Below, piece after piece: positions 33,370 to 45,900 of a stretch of DNA of 64,000 nt; positions within the stretch are counted from its first letter, which is position 1, and each line of letters starts with the position of its first letter. A program made the translations under genes and the position numbers. The stretch lies in contig CP000875.1 in assembly GCA_000018565.1 (NCBI GenBank), forward strand, positions 5,161,199 through 5,225,198. Reading direction: 5' to 3'. This DNA comes from Herpetosiphon aurantiacus DSM 785 (GTDB lineage: Bacteria > Chloroflexota > Chloroflexia > Chloroflexales > Herpetosiphonaceae). Below the pieces are notes generated by a model. The model was given only the letters and a program-made list of their open reading frames with translations, was not told where the DNA came from and ran no database searches.

Positions 33370-33864
33370 ATGGATAAGCTTGGGGTTGATCTCCCGCTCC
33401 TTATCTCGCAAATTGTCAACTTCTGCTTGTTGGCATTCTTGCTCAATACATTTCTTTACAAACCAGTTTTGAATGCCTTGCAAGCCCGCTCAGAGCGGAT
33501 TCGCGAGAGCTTAGATAACGCCGAAAAAGTCAAGCAACAATTGGCTCGGGTTGATGCCGACTACGAAGCGAAGCTGCAAGAAGCTCGCCGCGAAGGTCAA
33601 ACCATCATCAGCCAAGCCCAAGAACGCGCTCGTGCCCAAGAAGCCGAGTTGTTGGTTGTTGCTCGCAATAACGCTGCCAAGATCGAAGAAGAAGCTCGTG
33701 GTAAAGTCGAGCAAGAACGCCAACAAGTGTTGCGCGGCTTGCAAGGCCAATTGGCTTCTTTGGTGACCGAAACCGCCAGCAATGTGCTTGGCCGCGAACT
33801 GCAAACCAAAGGTCATGACGAGTTGATCAATAAATCAATTGACCAACTTGGGAGGCTGAACTAA
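33370..33864 (+). CDS. atpF: ATP synthase Fo subunit b
   Basis: A 164-residue peripheral-stalk subunit. One N-terminal membrane span (LPLLISQIVNFCLLAFLLNTFLY) is followed by a long charged coiled coil (SLDNAEKVKQQLARVDADYE ...) that reaches up to F1. There is a single b gene with no b' paralogue. The ATG follows a GGGGGAC site. Its stop overlaps the delta start by one base (TAATG). Confidence 0.96.
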   Translation: MDKLGVDLPLLISQIVNFCLLAFLLNTFLYKPVLNALQARSERIRESLDNAEKVKQQLARVDADYEAKLQEARREGQTIISQAQERARAQEAELLVVARNNAAKIEEEARGKVEQERQQVLRGLQGQLASLVTETASNVLGRELQTKGHDELINKSIDQLGRLN

Positions 33865-34220
33865 TGAGCAGCCGCGAACCCGCAAGCTACGCCCGCGCTG
33901 TCTATGATTCATTAGTTGCAGCGCTCACAGCCGAAGGCCAAGAGCAACTCTTGCCCGCCGTGCTGGATGAGTTGGTGCAGTTGGCGCGTTCGGGCGGCCC
34001 AACCGCGGCAGAAGTTACAAGCGCCGTTGAACTTAGCGCTGAACAACGAACTAAGATCGAAAAAGATCTCAAGGCTCGTTATGGCGCATTGCTTGATATC
34101 GCCTACAAAGTCGATCCAGAAATTCTGGGCGGCTTGTTGGTGCGTGTCGGCGATAAGGTGCTTGATTCAACTCTCCGCCAACGCCTCAACGCAGTCCAAC
34201 GCAATATGATGGCCGGATAA
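33864..34220 (+). CDS. atpH: ATP synthase F1 subunit delta (short form)
   Basis: A 118-residue version of the subunit that links the b stalk to the top of F1. Typical bacterial delta proteins are near 175-185 residues. The C-terminal part is recognisable (TSAVELSAEQRTKIEKDLKARYG ... DPEILGGLLVRVGDKVLDSTLRQRL). The N-terminal six-helix domain that binds subunit alpha is reduced to about 50 residues (REPASYARAVYDSLVAAL ...). No frameshift is visible, and it is coupled to atpF by TAATG with GGGAGG upstream. It is probably a genuine shortened delta rather than a broken gene. Confidence 0.93.
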   Translation: MSSREPASYARAVYDSLVAALTAEGQEQLLPAVLDELVQLARSGGPTAAEVTSAVELSAEQRTKIEKDLKARYGALLDIAYKVDPEILGGLLVRVGDKVLDSTLRQRLNAVQRNMMAG

Positions 34221-34279
34221 CTGTGAGGAGTGATGAGGCTGCCGCTTCATCCTTCATACTTCGATCATAGAGGCAAACA

Positions 34280-35833
<1,554 letters not shown>

Positions 35834-35913
35834 ATAGAGGTTGGGGGCTGGGGGTCAGGGGTCAGTTACCTTGATCCCACCCTCGCCTCAATCTCTTTCT
35901 TTACGAGGATTTT

Positions 35914-36801
35914 ATGGCTTCAGCACGAGAAATTCGGCGGCGGATCAAGAGTGTTAAGAACACTGGCAAAATCACCAAAGCGATGGAGCTAGTGTCGGCC
36001 TCGAAGATGCGTCGCGCTCAACGAAACGTGCTTGCAACCCGTCCCTATGCCGACCGCCTTTACGATGTAATGGGCGAGTTGACGTTACGGTCGATGGGTG
36101 GCGGCACGAAACACCCGTTGTTGCAGCCGCATCCCACAGTAACTCGTGTTGCGTTGATTTTGATCACGCCCGACCGTGGGCTGTGCGGTGCGCTTAATTC
36201 AAACTTGACGCGTGCAGCGGCTCGCTTTATCACAGATCAAAAAAGCCAAGGTCGTAGTGTTTCAGTCATTGCTATCGGCAAAAAAGGTCGCGATTTCATT
36301 TTACGGGTTGGTCAAAAACTCGATTCTGAAATCATTGGCTTGGGCGATGCTCCTCCACTGGTGGATGTTTTGCCCGCAGCCACGACCGCCATCAATGGCT
36401 ACAGCCCCGATGCAAGTGGCAACTACGATTATGATGAAGTCTACTTGCTTTGTGCCGAGTTCGTAAACACGTTGGTGCAACGGCCAAAATTGCGCCGTTT
36501 CTTGCCAGTTGAAGCCCCAGGCAACGCTGGCGCAACCAAAGTCGATTACTCATACGAACCAAGCCAAGAAGATGTGCTTGACCAATTATTGCCACGCTTT
36601 ATTGAAGTGCAGCTTTACCAAGCCATCCTTGAATCAATTGCAAGTGAACATTCGGCTCGGATGATGGCTATGCGCAATGCCAATGACAATGCCAAAGAGT
36701 TGGTGCGCGACCTGACCTTGACCTATAACAAGGCCCGTCAAGCAGCTATCACCACTGAGATTAGCGAAATCGCCGCTGGTGCAACAGCGCTCAACCAATA
36801 A
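35914..36801 (+). CDS. atpG: ATP synthase F1 subunit gamma
   Basis: A 295-residue central-shaft subunit. The N-terminal coiled-coil half is [20 protein letters not shown] and the C-terminal half is [21 protein letters not shown], both strongly conserved. The Rossmann-like middle domain has [16 protein letters not shown]. Length and order are normal. A GAGGA site lies 7 bases before the ATG. Confidence 0.98.
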   Translation: MASAREIRRRIKSVKNTGKITKAMELVSASKMRRAQRNVLATRPYADRLYDVMGELTLRSMGGGTKHPLLQPHPTVTRVALILITPDRGLCGALNSNLTRAAARFITDQKSQGRSVSVIAIGKKGRDFILRVGQKLDSEIIGLGDAPPLVDVLPAATTAINGYSPDASGNYDYDEVYLLCAEFVNTLVQRPKLRRFLPVEAPGNAGATKVDYSYEPSQEDVLDQLLPRFIEVQLYQAILESIASEHSARMMAMRNANDNAKELVRDLTLTYNKARQAAITTEISEIAAGATALNQ

Positions 36802-36809
36802 TCAGCTAG

Positions 36810-38261
<1,452 letters not shown>

Positions 38262-38283
38262 TCGATCAATGATTATCTGACCC

Positions 38284-38328
38284 TGCGCCGGCTGGAACGG
38301 GCATTAGTCCCCGCCCCATTCCGGCGCA
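38284..38328 (+). promoter_or_regulatory. Strong stem-loop between atpD and atpC
   Basis: TGCGCCGG (38284-38291) pairs with CCGGCGCA (38321-38328). Inside, GGAACGGGC and GCCCCATTCC can extend the stem with small bulges. No T run follows, and atpC starts 28 bases later. It is more likely a processing or stability element that lowers epsilon expression than a full terminator. Confidence 0.55.
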
Positions 38329-38355
38329 TTGTCTATAATCGCTGTGAGGATGTGT

Positions 38356-38766
38356 ATGCCAATCCAATTGGAAATCGTCACCGCTGAGCGCGTGGTTCTT
38401 TCCGAAGAAGTCGATATGGTCAGTGCGCCTTCAGTCGAGGGTCGGGTGGGGATTTTGCCTCGCCACGAGCCATTGCTGACGGTGTTGCAACCAGGCGAAT
38501 TGCACTATGTGAAAAATGGTGTTAGCATGCCCTACGCTATCAGCGGTGGCTTCATGGAAGTCTTGCCAAATCGCGTGACGATTTTGGCCGATACCGCTGA
38601 ACGCGCTGATGAAATCGATGAAACCCGCGCCGAACAAGCTCGCTTGCAAGCCGAACAAGCTATGCGCGATCGTCAAAGCACCGAGGATCTTGCTCGGGCC
38701 GAGATTGCCTTGCGCCGCGCCACAGTTCGTTTGCAAGTTGCGAAATTGCGCCGCAACCGTCAATAG
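38356..38766 (+). CDS. atpC: ATP synthase F1 subunit epsilon
   Basis: A 136-residue regulatory subunit that rotates with gamma and can inhibit ATP hydrolysis. The N-terminal beta-sandwich (LEIVTAERVVLSEEVDMVSAPSVEGRVGILPRHEPLL) and the C-terminal two-helix arm rich in Ala/Arg/Glu are both present. The start is ATG 38356 with GAGGA at 38346-38350; upstream in-frame starts lie within the leader. It ends the atp operon. Confidence 0.96.
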   Translation: MPIQLEIVTAERVVLSEEVDMVSAPSVEGRVGILPRHEPLLTVLQPGELHYVKNGVSMPYAISGGFMEVLPNRVTILADTAERADEIDETRAEQARLQAEQAMRDRQSTEDLARAEIALRRATVRLQVAKLRRNRQ

Positions 38767-38863
38767 TAGGTAGCATGAGTGTAAAGAACATCAGCTATTA
38801 TCCATGGCCTTTAAACCTGTGATGATCGGTTGGTGTTCTTTATGCGTTTGGAATAATTAAGGT

Positions 38864-39865
38864 ATGGCACGAAAAATTGGGATTGACCTAGGCACGGCAA
38901 ATGTGCTTGTCTACATCAAGGGCAAAGGAATTGTCTTGTCCGAGCCGTCAGTGGTGGCGCTCTCGCGCAAAACCAATAAGATTCGCGCAGTTGGCACTGA
39001 TGCCCTGGCGATGCTTGGCCGTGAACCCGAAAGCGTTGAGGTGATTCGCCCAATGCTCAACGGGGTGATCGCCGATTATGAAACCACCAAGGCGATGTTG
39101 GAGCACTTTATCGATAAAACCCGTGGCTTTGGCAAGCCCGATGTGATGATTTGTATTCCGGCTGGGGTAACCACCGTCGAGATGCGGGCTGTACGTGATG
39201 CCGCTCGTAAAGCTGGCGCACGCCGCGCCTATTTGATTCGTGAGCCACTTGCTGCTGCGATTGGCGCGAATATTCCGGTGGCTCAACCATCTGGCAACTT
39301 GATTATTGATATTGGTGGTGGTACAACTGAAGTTGCCGTGATTTCGCTCAACGATATTGTGGTGAGCAATTCGGTACGGGTTGGTGGCAATAAGTTCGAT
39401 GAAGCCATCGCCGCCTATATCAAACGTAAATATAATATGATGATCGGCGAACGCACGGCTGAAAGTATTAAAATTGAAATTGGTTCAGCCTTGCCGCTCG
39501 ATCGTCCATTGACCATGCAAGTGCGCGGTCGCGACCAAGTTGCTGGCTTGCCACGCACGATCGAGGTCGATTCCAACGAAATTACCGATGCTATCCAAGA
39601 GCCACTTGAGGCGATTATCAGTGCGGTGCGCTCGGTCTTGGTCGAAACGCCCCCCGAATTATCATCGGATATTATTGATAAGGGGATGGTGATGACTGGC
39701 GGTGGCTCGATGCTGCGCCGGATCAACGAATTGTTGACTGAGGTTACGGGTGTACCCTGTTACGTTGCCGACCAGCCCGCCAACTGCGTGGCCATCGGCA
39801 CAGGTCTTGCCCTAGAAAATCTCGAAATTCTCCGCGAAAGTTTGTCGGGGAGTGATATAAATTAG
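38864..39865 (+). CDS. mreB: Rod-shape actin homologue MreB
   Basis: A 333-residue bacterial actin that forms membrane-bound filaments guiding cell-wall synthesis. Phosphate-1 motif [12 protein letters not shown], phosphate-2 [15 protein letters not shown] and the adenosine motif [12 protein letters not shown] are intact. mreC and mreD do not follow, so this is a solitary mreB, next to but transcribed separately from the atp operon. The upstream gap has a TAAAGAACA/TGTTCTTTA inverted repeat (38782-38790, 38834-38842). The ribosome-binding site TAAGG is weak. Confidence 0.97.
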   Translation: MARKIGIDLGTANVLVYIKGKGIVLSEPSVVALSRKTNKIRAVGTDALAMLGREPESVEVIRPMLNGVIADYETTKAMLEHFIDKTRGFGKPDVMICIPAGVTTVEMRAVRDAARKAGARRAYLIREPLAAAIGANIPVAQPSGNLIIDIGGGTTEVAVISLNDIVVSNSVRVGGNKFDEAIAAYIKRKYNMMIGERTAESIKIEIGSALPLDRPLTMQVRGRDQVAGLPRTIEVDSNEITDAIQEPLEAIISAVRSVLVETPPELSSDIIDKGMVMTGGGSMLRRINELLTEVTGVPCYVADQPANCVAIGTGLALENLEILRESLSGSDIN

Positions 39866-39898
39866 GGGTCGGTTGTTGGGGTTGGGGATGCGTGTCTC

Positions 39899-40040
39899 AT
39901 GCCCTCACCCCCTCTCCCGCCGAGCAGGCGAGGGGGAACCACCAACCAAAAGCCCTTCGCCCGCATGCGAGGCGAGGGGGAACCACCAAGCCAAACGCCC
40001 CTCGCTCGCCGCAGTGGGAGAGGGGTTGGGATGAGGGGGA
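39899..40040. repeat. Family B GC-rich repeat
   Basis: The segment opens with GCCCTCACCCCCTCTCCCGC and closes with GGGAGAGGGGTTGGGATGAG, so the ends are complementary. GCGAGGGGGAACCACCAA occurs twice inside. It fills most of the 310-base gap between mreB and the HD gene. No gene is supported in this gap. Confidence 0.75.
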
Positions 40041-40175
40041 CTAATGATTATTCAACGTTGAATGATCACATTGGCAATTGACGTTTATGCAAGCTGGCAG
40101 TGATTGCTGGCCCATTCATTGAAGTAATGAACTGATTAGCCCTGAGCTACTGTTGTTGCTTCAGCGAGGTTCTCT

Positions 40176-41048
40176 ATGGAAATGCGCGATGATGCGCGGC
40201 TCGCCGATGAAGTCGAGAAGCTAAGCCATACAGCGGATACGCTTTCGCTTGATACGAAAGACCGTATGCGCGATGTTGTTGCTCCTAAAATTGAGGCTGC
40301 GGTTGCCCAACGTGAGGCAATGGTCGCCGAATTAACTAGCCAACCTGTCCAGGCTCCAGCCAGCGAATTAGCCAAGGCTGATCCCCGCCGTGTGACAATT
40401 ACCCAAGTGCGCAATCATCCCCATACCTATGCCTACCTTGATGCTGCCAATAATCAGCTTAAGTTGATTGGCTATACTGAGCATGGCCGTCGCCATGCAT
40501 CTTTAGTTGGCCATATTGGGGCAAATGTGTTGCGCCGCCTAAAGTTTTCGGCTCGCGAGATTGAGCTGGCCGAAATTGCGGGCGTGTTGCACGACATTGG
40601 CAATAGCATCAATCGCAATGATCATGGCCAAACTGGGGCGATTTTGGCCAAAGATATTTTGAGCAGCCTCGATATGCCAATCGACGAGATCATCACGATT
40701 ATGGGCGCGATTGGTAATCACGAGGAAGAACGCGGCCATGCGGTTTCAACCGTGGCAGCGGCACTGATTTTGGCCGATAAATCTGATGTGCATCGTTCGC
40801 GGGTGCAAAACAGCGATCCCACCACCTTTGATATTCATGATCGAGTTAATTACGCCGCGACCAAATCATTTTTACGGGTTGATACTGAGCAACGCCGTGT
40901 TACACTGCAATTAACCATCGACACCGAGATGGCCTCGGTGATGGATTATTTTGAGATTTTTCTTTCACGAATGGTAATGTGCCGCCGTGCTGCTGAGTTT
41001 CTTGGTAGCCGCTTTGGCCTCTCGATTAACGATGTATCGGTGTTGTAG
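40176..41048 (+). CDS. HD-domain phosphohydrolase
   Basis: A 290-residue soluble protein. The N-terminal 90 residues are a helical, charged segment. The HD domain (about 100-230) has the metal ligands HGRRHASLVGHI, VLHDIGN (the HD pair) and a later Asp in ILADKSDVHRSR. The C-terminal 60 residues form a beta-alpha extension. HD hydrolases of this kind act on nucleotides or cyclic nucleotides; the substrate cannot be assigned. It is monocistronic, between a repeat and a hairpin. Confidence 0.9.
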   Translation: MEMRDDARLADEVEKLSHTADTLSLDTKDRMRDVVAPKIEAAVAQREAMVAELTSQPVQAPASELAKADPRRVTITQVRNHPHTYAYLDAANNQLKLIGYTEHGRRHASLVGHIGANVLRRLKFSAREIELAEIAGVLHDIGNSINRNDHGQTGAILAKDILSSLDMPIDEIITIMGAIGNHEEERGHAVSTVAAALILADKSDVHRSRVQNSDPTTFDIHDRVNYAATKSFLRVDTEQRRVTLQLTIDTEMASVMDYFEIFLSRMVMCRRAAEFLGSRFGLSINDVSVL

Positions 41049-41069
41049 CTGCTACGCTAGCTGGCTCAC

Positions 41070-41092
41070 CAAGCGCAAGTTGAACGCGCTTG
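41070..41092 (+). terminator. Hairpin after the HD gene
   Basis: CAAGCGC (41070-41076) pairs with GCGCTTG (41086-41092) around a 9-base loop. Flanking GTAGCTGCTAC and GTAGCCGCTAC can extend the structure. It lies 22 bases after the HD stop and before pckA. A T-rich stretch follows only after 25 bases. Confidence 0.5.
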
Positions 41093-41153
41093 TGCTGGTT
41101 GTAGCCGCTACGGCAGCTTATTTTTATTTCTCTTTATCTAAAGGAGCCATCTC

Positions 41154-42734
41154 ATGACCGAACGAGCCGTATTAAGTGAAGGCGACACTGTAGGCGCTAA
41201 TTTACATGTCAAGCAAGCCTATCGCAACTTAACGGTGCCGCAATTGGTGGAAGCTGCTCTCAAACGGGGCGAAGCCGTTTTATCGGCTACTGGGGCTGTC
41301 GTTGCCACCACGGGCGCACGCACGGGTCGTTCTGCAGATGATAAGTTTGTGGTGGAAACACCAGCAGCCGCGTCAATGCACTGGACGAAATTCCATAAAG
41401 CTATGAAGCCCGAAACCTATGCCACGATCAAGGCCAAGGCGTTGGCACACATGGCCGAACGTGAGATGTTTGTTTTAGATGCTAGCGCTGGGGCTGATCC
41501 AGCGTATGCGTTGCCAATTCGCGTGGTGACCGAGTATGCTTGGCATAACTTGTTCGCTAAGCAATTGTTCCGCGATGCGATCAGCAGCGATCAACAACCG
41601 CAATGGACGGTGCTCAACTTGCCAAGTTTGAAGCTTGATCCAGCGGTTGATGGCTCGCGCTCAGAAGTTGCCGCCATGATCAATCTCGATGAAAAATTGA
41701 TTTTGATTGTCGGTACTGAATACGCTGGCGAGATCAAGAAATCGATCTTTACGGTATTGAACATGGTGCTGCCAAGCCAAGGCGTGATGCCAATGCACTG
41801 TTCAGCCAACATTGGCAGCAAGGGCGATGTAGCCTTGTTCTTCGGGCTTTCGGGCACGGGCAAAACCACGCTCTCAGCCGACCCCGAACGGATTTTGATT
41901 GGCGATGATGAGCATGGTTGGAGCGCCAACGGCGTGTTCAACTTTGAAGGCGGCTGCTATGCCAAGTGTATTCGCTTGCGCCGCGAATCGGAGCCAGAAA
42001 TTTTCGACGCAATTCGCTATGGGGCGGTGCTCGAAAACGTGGTGCTCAGCGATAGCCGCGATCCCAATTATGATGATGCGTCGTTGACCGAAAACACCCG
42101 CGCTGCCTATCCCTTGGAATACATTCCCAACGTCAGCGAAACGGGTATGGGCGGCCAACCAGAAACGATCATCTTCTTGACCGCTGATGCCTTTGGAGTT
42201 TTGCCGCCAATCGCCAAACTCAGCCCTGAACAAGCGATGTATCACTTCTTGTCGGGCTATACCGCCAAGCTGGCTGGCACCGAAACGGGCGTTGGCTCAG
42301 AGCCACAAGCAACGTTTAGCACCTGCTTTGGCGCACCGTTTATGCCTTTGCACCCAACTGTGTATGCCGATTTGCTTGGCCAAAAAATGCGCGAACACAA
42401 AGTCCGTGTATTTTTGGTCAACACTGGCTGGACTGGTGGTTCGTTCGGGGTTGGCAAGCGCATGAGTTTGCGCGATACCCGCACGATGGTGCATGCCGCC
42501 TTGGCTGGCAAACTCGATGCTGTGGAAATGTGGCACGATGAGCGTTTCAATCTCGATGTGCCTGTGGCAATCGAAGGCGTTGATAACAGTGTGCTGCAAC
42601 CCCGCCAAACTTGGGCCGATGCCAGCGAATACGATCGGGTTGCCGATGACTTGGCCGCCCGCTTCCGCAAGAACTTCGAGCAATACGCCGAACGCGCTGG
42701 CGAAACCGTGGTAAACGCCGGCCCACAAGCGTAG
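41154..42734 (+). CDS. pckA: Phosphoenolpyruvate carboxykinase (ATP)
   Basis: A 526-residue gluconeogenic enzyme that converts oxaloacetate and ATP into phosphoenolpyruvate, CO2 and ADP. The kinase-1a P-loop is GLSGTGKTTLSAD, with the downstream IGDDEHGWSANGVFNFEGGCYAKCI and RVFLVNTGWTGG segments typical of the ATP-dependent type. The Arg near ATTGARTGRSADDKF binds substrate. AAAGGAG lies upstream of the ATG. It is monocistronic and converges on the CHAT gene, with a composite repeat between them. Confidence 0.98.
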   Translation: MTERAVLSEGDTVGANLHVKQAYRNLTVPQLVEAALKRGEAVLSATGAVVATTGARTGRSADDKFVVETPAAASMHWTKFHKAMKPETYATIKAKALAHMAEREMFVLDASAGADPAYALPIRVVTEYAWHNLFAKQLFRDAISSDQQPQWTVLNLPSLKLDPAVDGSRSEVAAMINLDEKLILIVGTEYAGEIKKSIFTVLNMVLPSQGVMPMHCSANIGSKGDVALFFGLSGTGKTTLSADPERILIGDDEHGWSANGVFNFEGGCYAKCIRLRRESEPEIFDAIRYGAVLENVVLSDSRDPNYDDASLTENTRAAYPLEYIPNVSETGMGGQPETIIFLTADAFGVLPPIAKLSPEQAMYHFLSGYTAKLAGTETGVGSEPQATFSTCFGAPFMPLHPTVYADLLGQKMREHKVRVFLVNTGWTGGSFGVGKRMSLRDTRTMVHAALAGKLDAVEMWHDERFNLDVPVAIEGVDNSVLQPRQTWADASEYDRVADDLAARFRKNFEQYAERAGETVVNAGPQA

Positions 42735-42736
42735 GT

Positions 42737-42914
42737 CATGCCCTCACCCCCTAACCCCCTCTCCCGCAGGCGAGGCGAGGGGGAACCAGCCCACCATGAA
42801 AATTGGAACGCCCCTCGCCCGCCGCAGTGGGAGAGGGGTCGGGGGTGAGGGCATGTAGTTTTTTGCGAACCACGAAACCTAACATTCGCGTCCTTAGCGT
42901 TCTTCGCGGTTAAA
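42737..42914. repeat. Left composite repeat (families B and A) flanking the CHAT gene
   Basis: From left to right: a family B unit (42737-42856) with complementary ends, then a family A unit (42868-42913) with AACCACGAA and TTCGCGGTT arms. The internal segment ATGAAAATTGGAACGCCCCT is shared, in inverted orientation, with the right-hand repeat at 46889-47075 but not with other family B copies in the window. Confidence 0.85.
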
Positions 42915-45900
42915 TTACCCCTTATCCTTTTGACTTTTGCCTTCTGAATTGGCTTCAAGCTCCTCAAGCACCCGTAAGATCAACAATGAATCTTGATTAT
43001 CAAGCTCGGCACACAACCCATGCCAATCGCGCTCGCCTGCCCAGATGCGCTGAATAGCCTTGCTGATCTTCCAACCATTTGCTTCTAATTGCGGTAAGGT
43101 TTGCTCGACTGCTGTGCGTACTTCTTGATTGCCTTGAGTTGCAGTGACAATCGCCGCGATCAAATCTCCAAATTGTTGATCGATATGCCAGCGATTGGCG
43201 GCATGGGCGGCATAGGCAATGCGGGCTTGCTGGCAATACTCTGCTGCTTGGCCTGCTGGATCGGCTAAGTTGGCAAGAATATTAAGCGGTAACCATAAAG
43301 AAGCTTGTGCGGGATCAACCCCTTTAAGAATATTTAGTGCTTGTTCTGCATAGTTTTGAGCTTCAGCCAAGCGGCTCTGCGACCAAGTCCCCGCTTGAAT
43401 TTGGTCGGCAAGGAGATCGGCAAGATTATTGAGCCATTTGGCGCGATTTAACACTGGTAAATCAGGATTTTGTAAAGCCCGTTTAAACCAGCCCTCTGCC
43501 TCAATAGATCTACCAGCACTTTTTGCCAAAAGTGCTAGTTGATTACATGTTTCTGCGACTCCAATGTTATTGTGTAAACCTTCTTTGATTGTAAGACTCT
43601 GGCGATAGTAATTCTCTGCTATAGTCCAGTTCTTTTGCTTTTCGGCAACTCTGCCAAGTTGATGATAGATAGAAGCTACGATACTAGGCTCGTTCAACTG
43701 CTGATAGATTGCTAGCGCTGCATTGTATTTTTGAGTGGCCTCAGCATACTGACGTTGGCGTAGCGCTAACAGCCCAAGTTGGCCTAAACTTACCGCTTGA
43801 CCCCTCCGATCGTCAATGGTTTTTTTGATTTCTAGCGCTTGCTCATAGGAGCTTTTGGCTTGGGCAAATTGGCCTTGATCGGTGTGGCAATCAGCAAGCG
43901 CTGTTATTAGCAGCGCTTGTTGTTTGAGGTAGTCTCGATCATCCAAGCGGTGATTGAGCAATTGCTCAATCACCGCTAAGGCTTGTTCATAAGTTCGCTG
44001 CGATTGAGTAGATTGCCCCATTCGCTGCAAACATCGCCCAATGTGGGTAAGGGTTATGCAATGCTGAAAGTTAAGCAGTTGATCGGGTAATTGTTGCTCA
44101 ATCCGTGCTAGTAACTGCTGAAAACGTTTAAGTGCTAACTCATAATGACCTTGGCTATATTCAACCTCACCAAGCTCACTTTCATACAAATATTCGGCTT
44201 CCGAAAGCTGTTCACTAGAAGAAATATACGGAGCAATTTGCCGATTAAGCAGATTGCGCTCGCGTTGCATGCCAAAATTATTGTAAAACTTATTTAGGTT
44301 ATCAGACATATTCACCGCCGCAGGAATCTCCTTGAAGCGCAATAAGCCTTGGATTGCCCGTTGTAGGTTGGGCAGTTCATAGCGTACCAAGGCGCGAACT
44401 GCTTGCGGGTTTTGGCGATCTTGCTGATAACAATAGCCTGATAACCCATAATAACGCACGGCAAAGCGTTGCTCTAGCTCGGTGCTAGCGGGGTGCTGCT
44501 GGCGTAAATAGGGTGTGAGGGTAGGGTGAAAACGCAAAAATGGTGCTTCGAAACCTGGAATTGCTACAGGCACAATTAATGCCGCATGCTCTAAGGAGGC
44601 ACGGAGTTGCGCCCATTGCTCGGCAGGAATCTCGGTGATCACCAAAAGATCATCTTCACTTGCACCGCCTTCAAATGGTGCGAGCTTAGCCAGCCACTCG
44701 CGCTGTTCAGGGCTGAGGCGTTGCAGCGAGTAGTTAAGCGAGGCTTCGAGTGAGCTATGGCGTTGGTTGGGGCTGGTTTCATCAGTGTATTGCAGCAAGG
44801 CACTGCTATAGTCGCTCAGCAGTTGCTCGATACTCAAGGCTGGGTCGCGCAAGGCGCGTAGAGTCAAGCCCATGGCCAAGGGGTGATGATCGAGCCGCGC
44901 CAACAGGCTGCTTAGTTGTAATTTTGGCGCACGCCGCCGATCAATCGCCAAATCATCGAGCAAGGCTGTGGCAAAGCTGTAAGCCGAGGGGGTATCCAAG
45001 CCGCGCATGGCAATCACGCTGGTGTATTGGCCTTGCTGCAAGCGGCTATCACGCAAATCATAATCGCGGCAGGTCAAAATGATGCCTGCGCCTGCTTGCC
45101 GCAAGCCTAGCACACAATCCCACAAGGCTTGGCGTTCTTGGGCTTCCAACACATTCAGCTCAACATTACCCGCGTTGGGCAAAATGCTCTCCAAATTATC
45201 AGCGATAATTAGCAATGGCTTGTTGTGTAGGTGTGGCTTGAAGCGCTTTAATGCTGCCTGCAAATCGTGCGAATCGGTTTCGGGCAACTCATAATGGCGG
45301 GCAATTGCACTGAGCAGGGCAATTTGGTTGCCGCCATGTTCAAACGAGAGCAGCAATGCGCCTTGATAGAGCTTGGTTTGGGTCAGCCAGGCGGCGGCTT
45401 CGCTGGCAAGGCGGGTTTTGCCAATGCCACCAAAGCCATGCAGCAGGGCAATTTTGCCCTTGAGCAAAGCCCGTTCAAGCTGCAATAGCTCCTTGGCGCG
45501 GCCAACAAATGGGCGTTGATGTGGGTTTTCGATGAAGCCCGAAAGCTTGGTCGGCTTGGATCGCGCTGGCTTGCCGGTTGGGGTGAGATTGATCGCTGCT
45601 TGCTGATAAAAATGCGGCAACCACCAATCGGCCAAGCTAATTGGATCAGGTTCTTGTTCGGCGTTACGGGCGAGGTATAGGCGCACGGGCTGGCTTTGCA
45701 AGGCTTGGCGTGCTCGCTCCAACGCCACGGGCACAGATTGGCCCTCGGCGATCAGGCCATACAATTCGCCAAAAAAGAGCGCCGTGGTCGGCACAATCAC
45801 GCTGGCGCTCATCGCTACCACCGCAGGCACGCCCGCTGTCAACAACTGGGTTGCCACGCTGCTCAAAGCCTGTTGGCGTTGATACTCGGCATCGTCGCTG

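Noticed and set aside
38767-38863. Riboswitch or attenuator before mreB
   Set aside because: Only a 9-bp inverted repeat with a 43-base loop is seen; no known aptamer pattern is recognisable.
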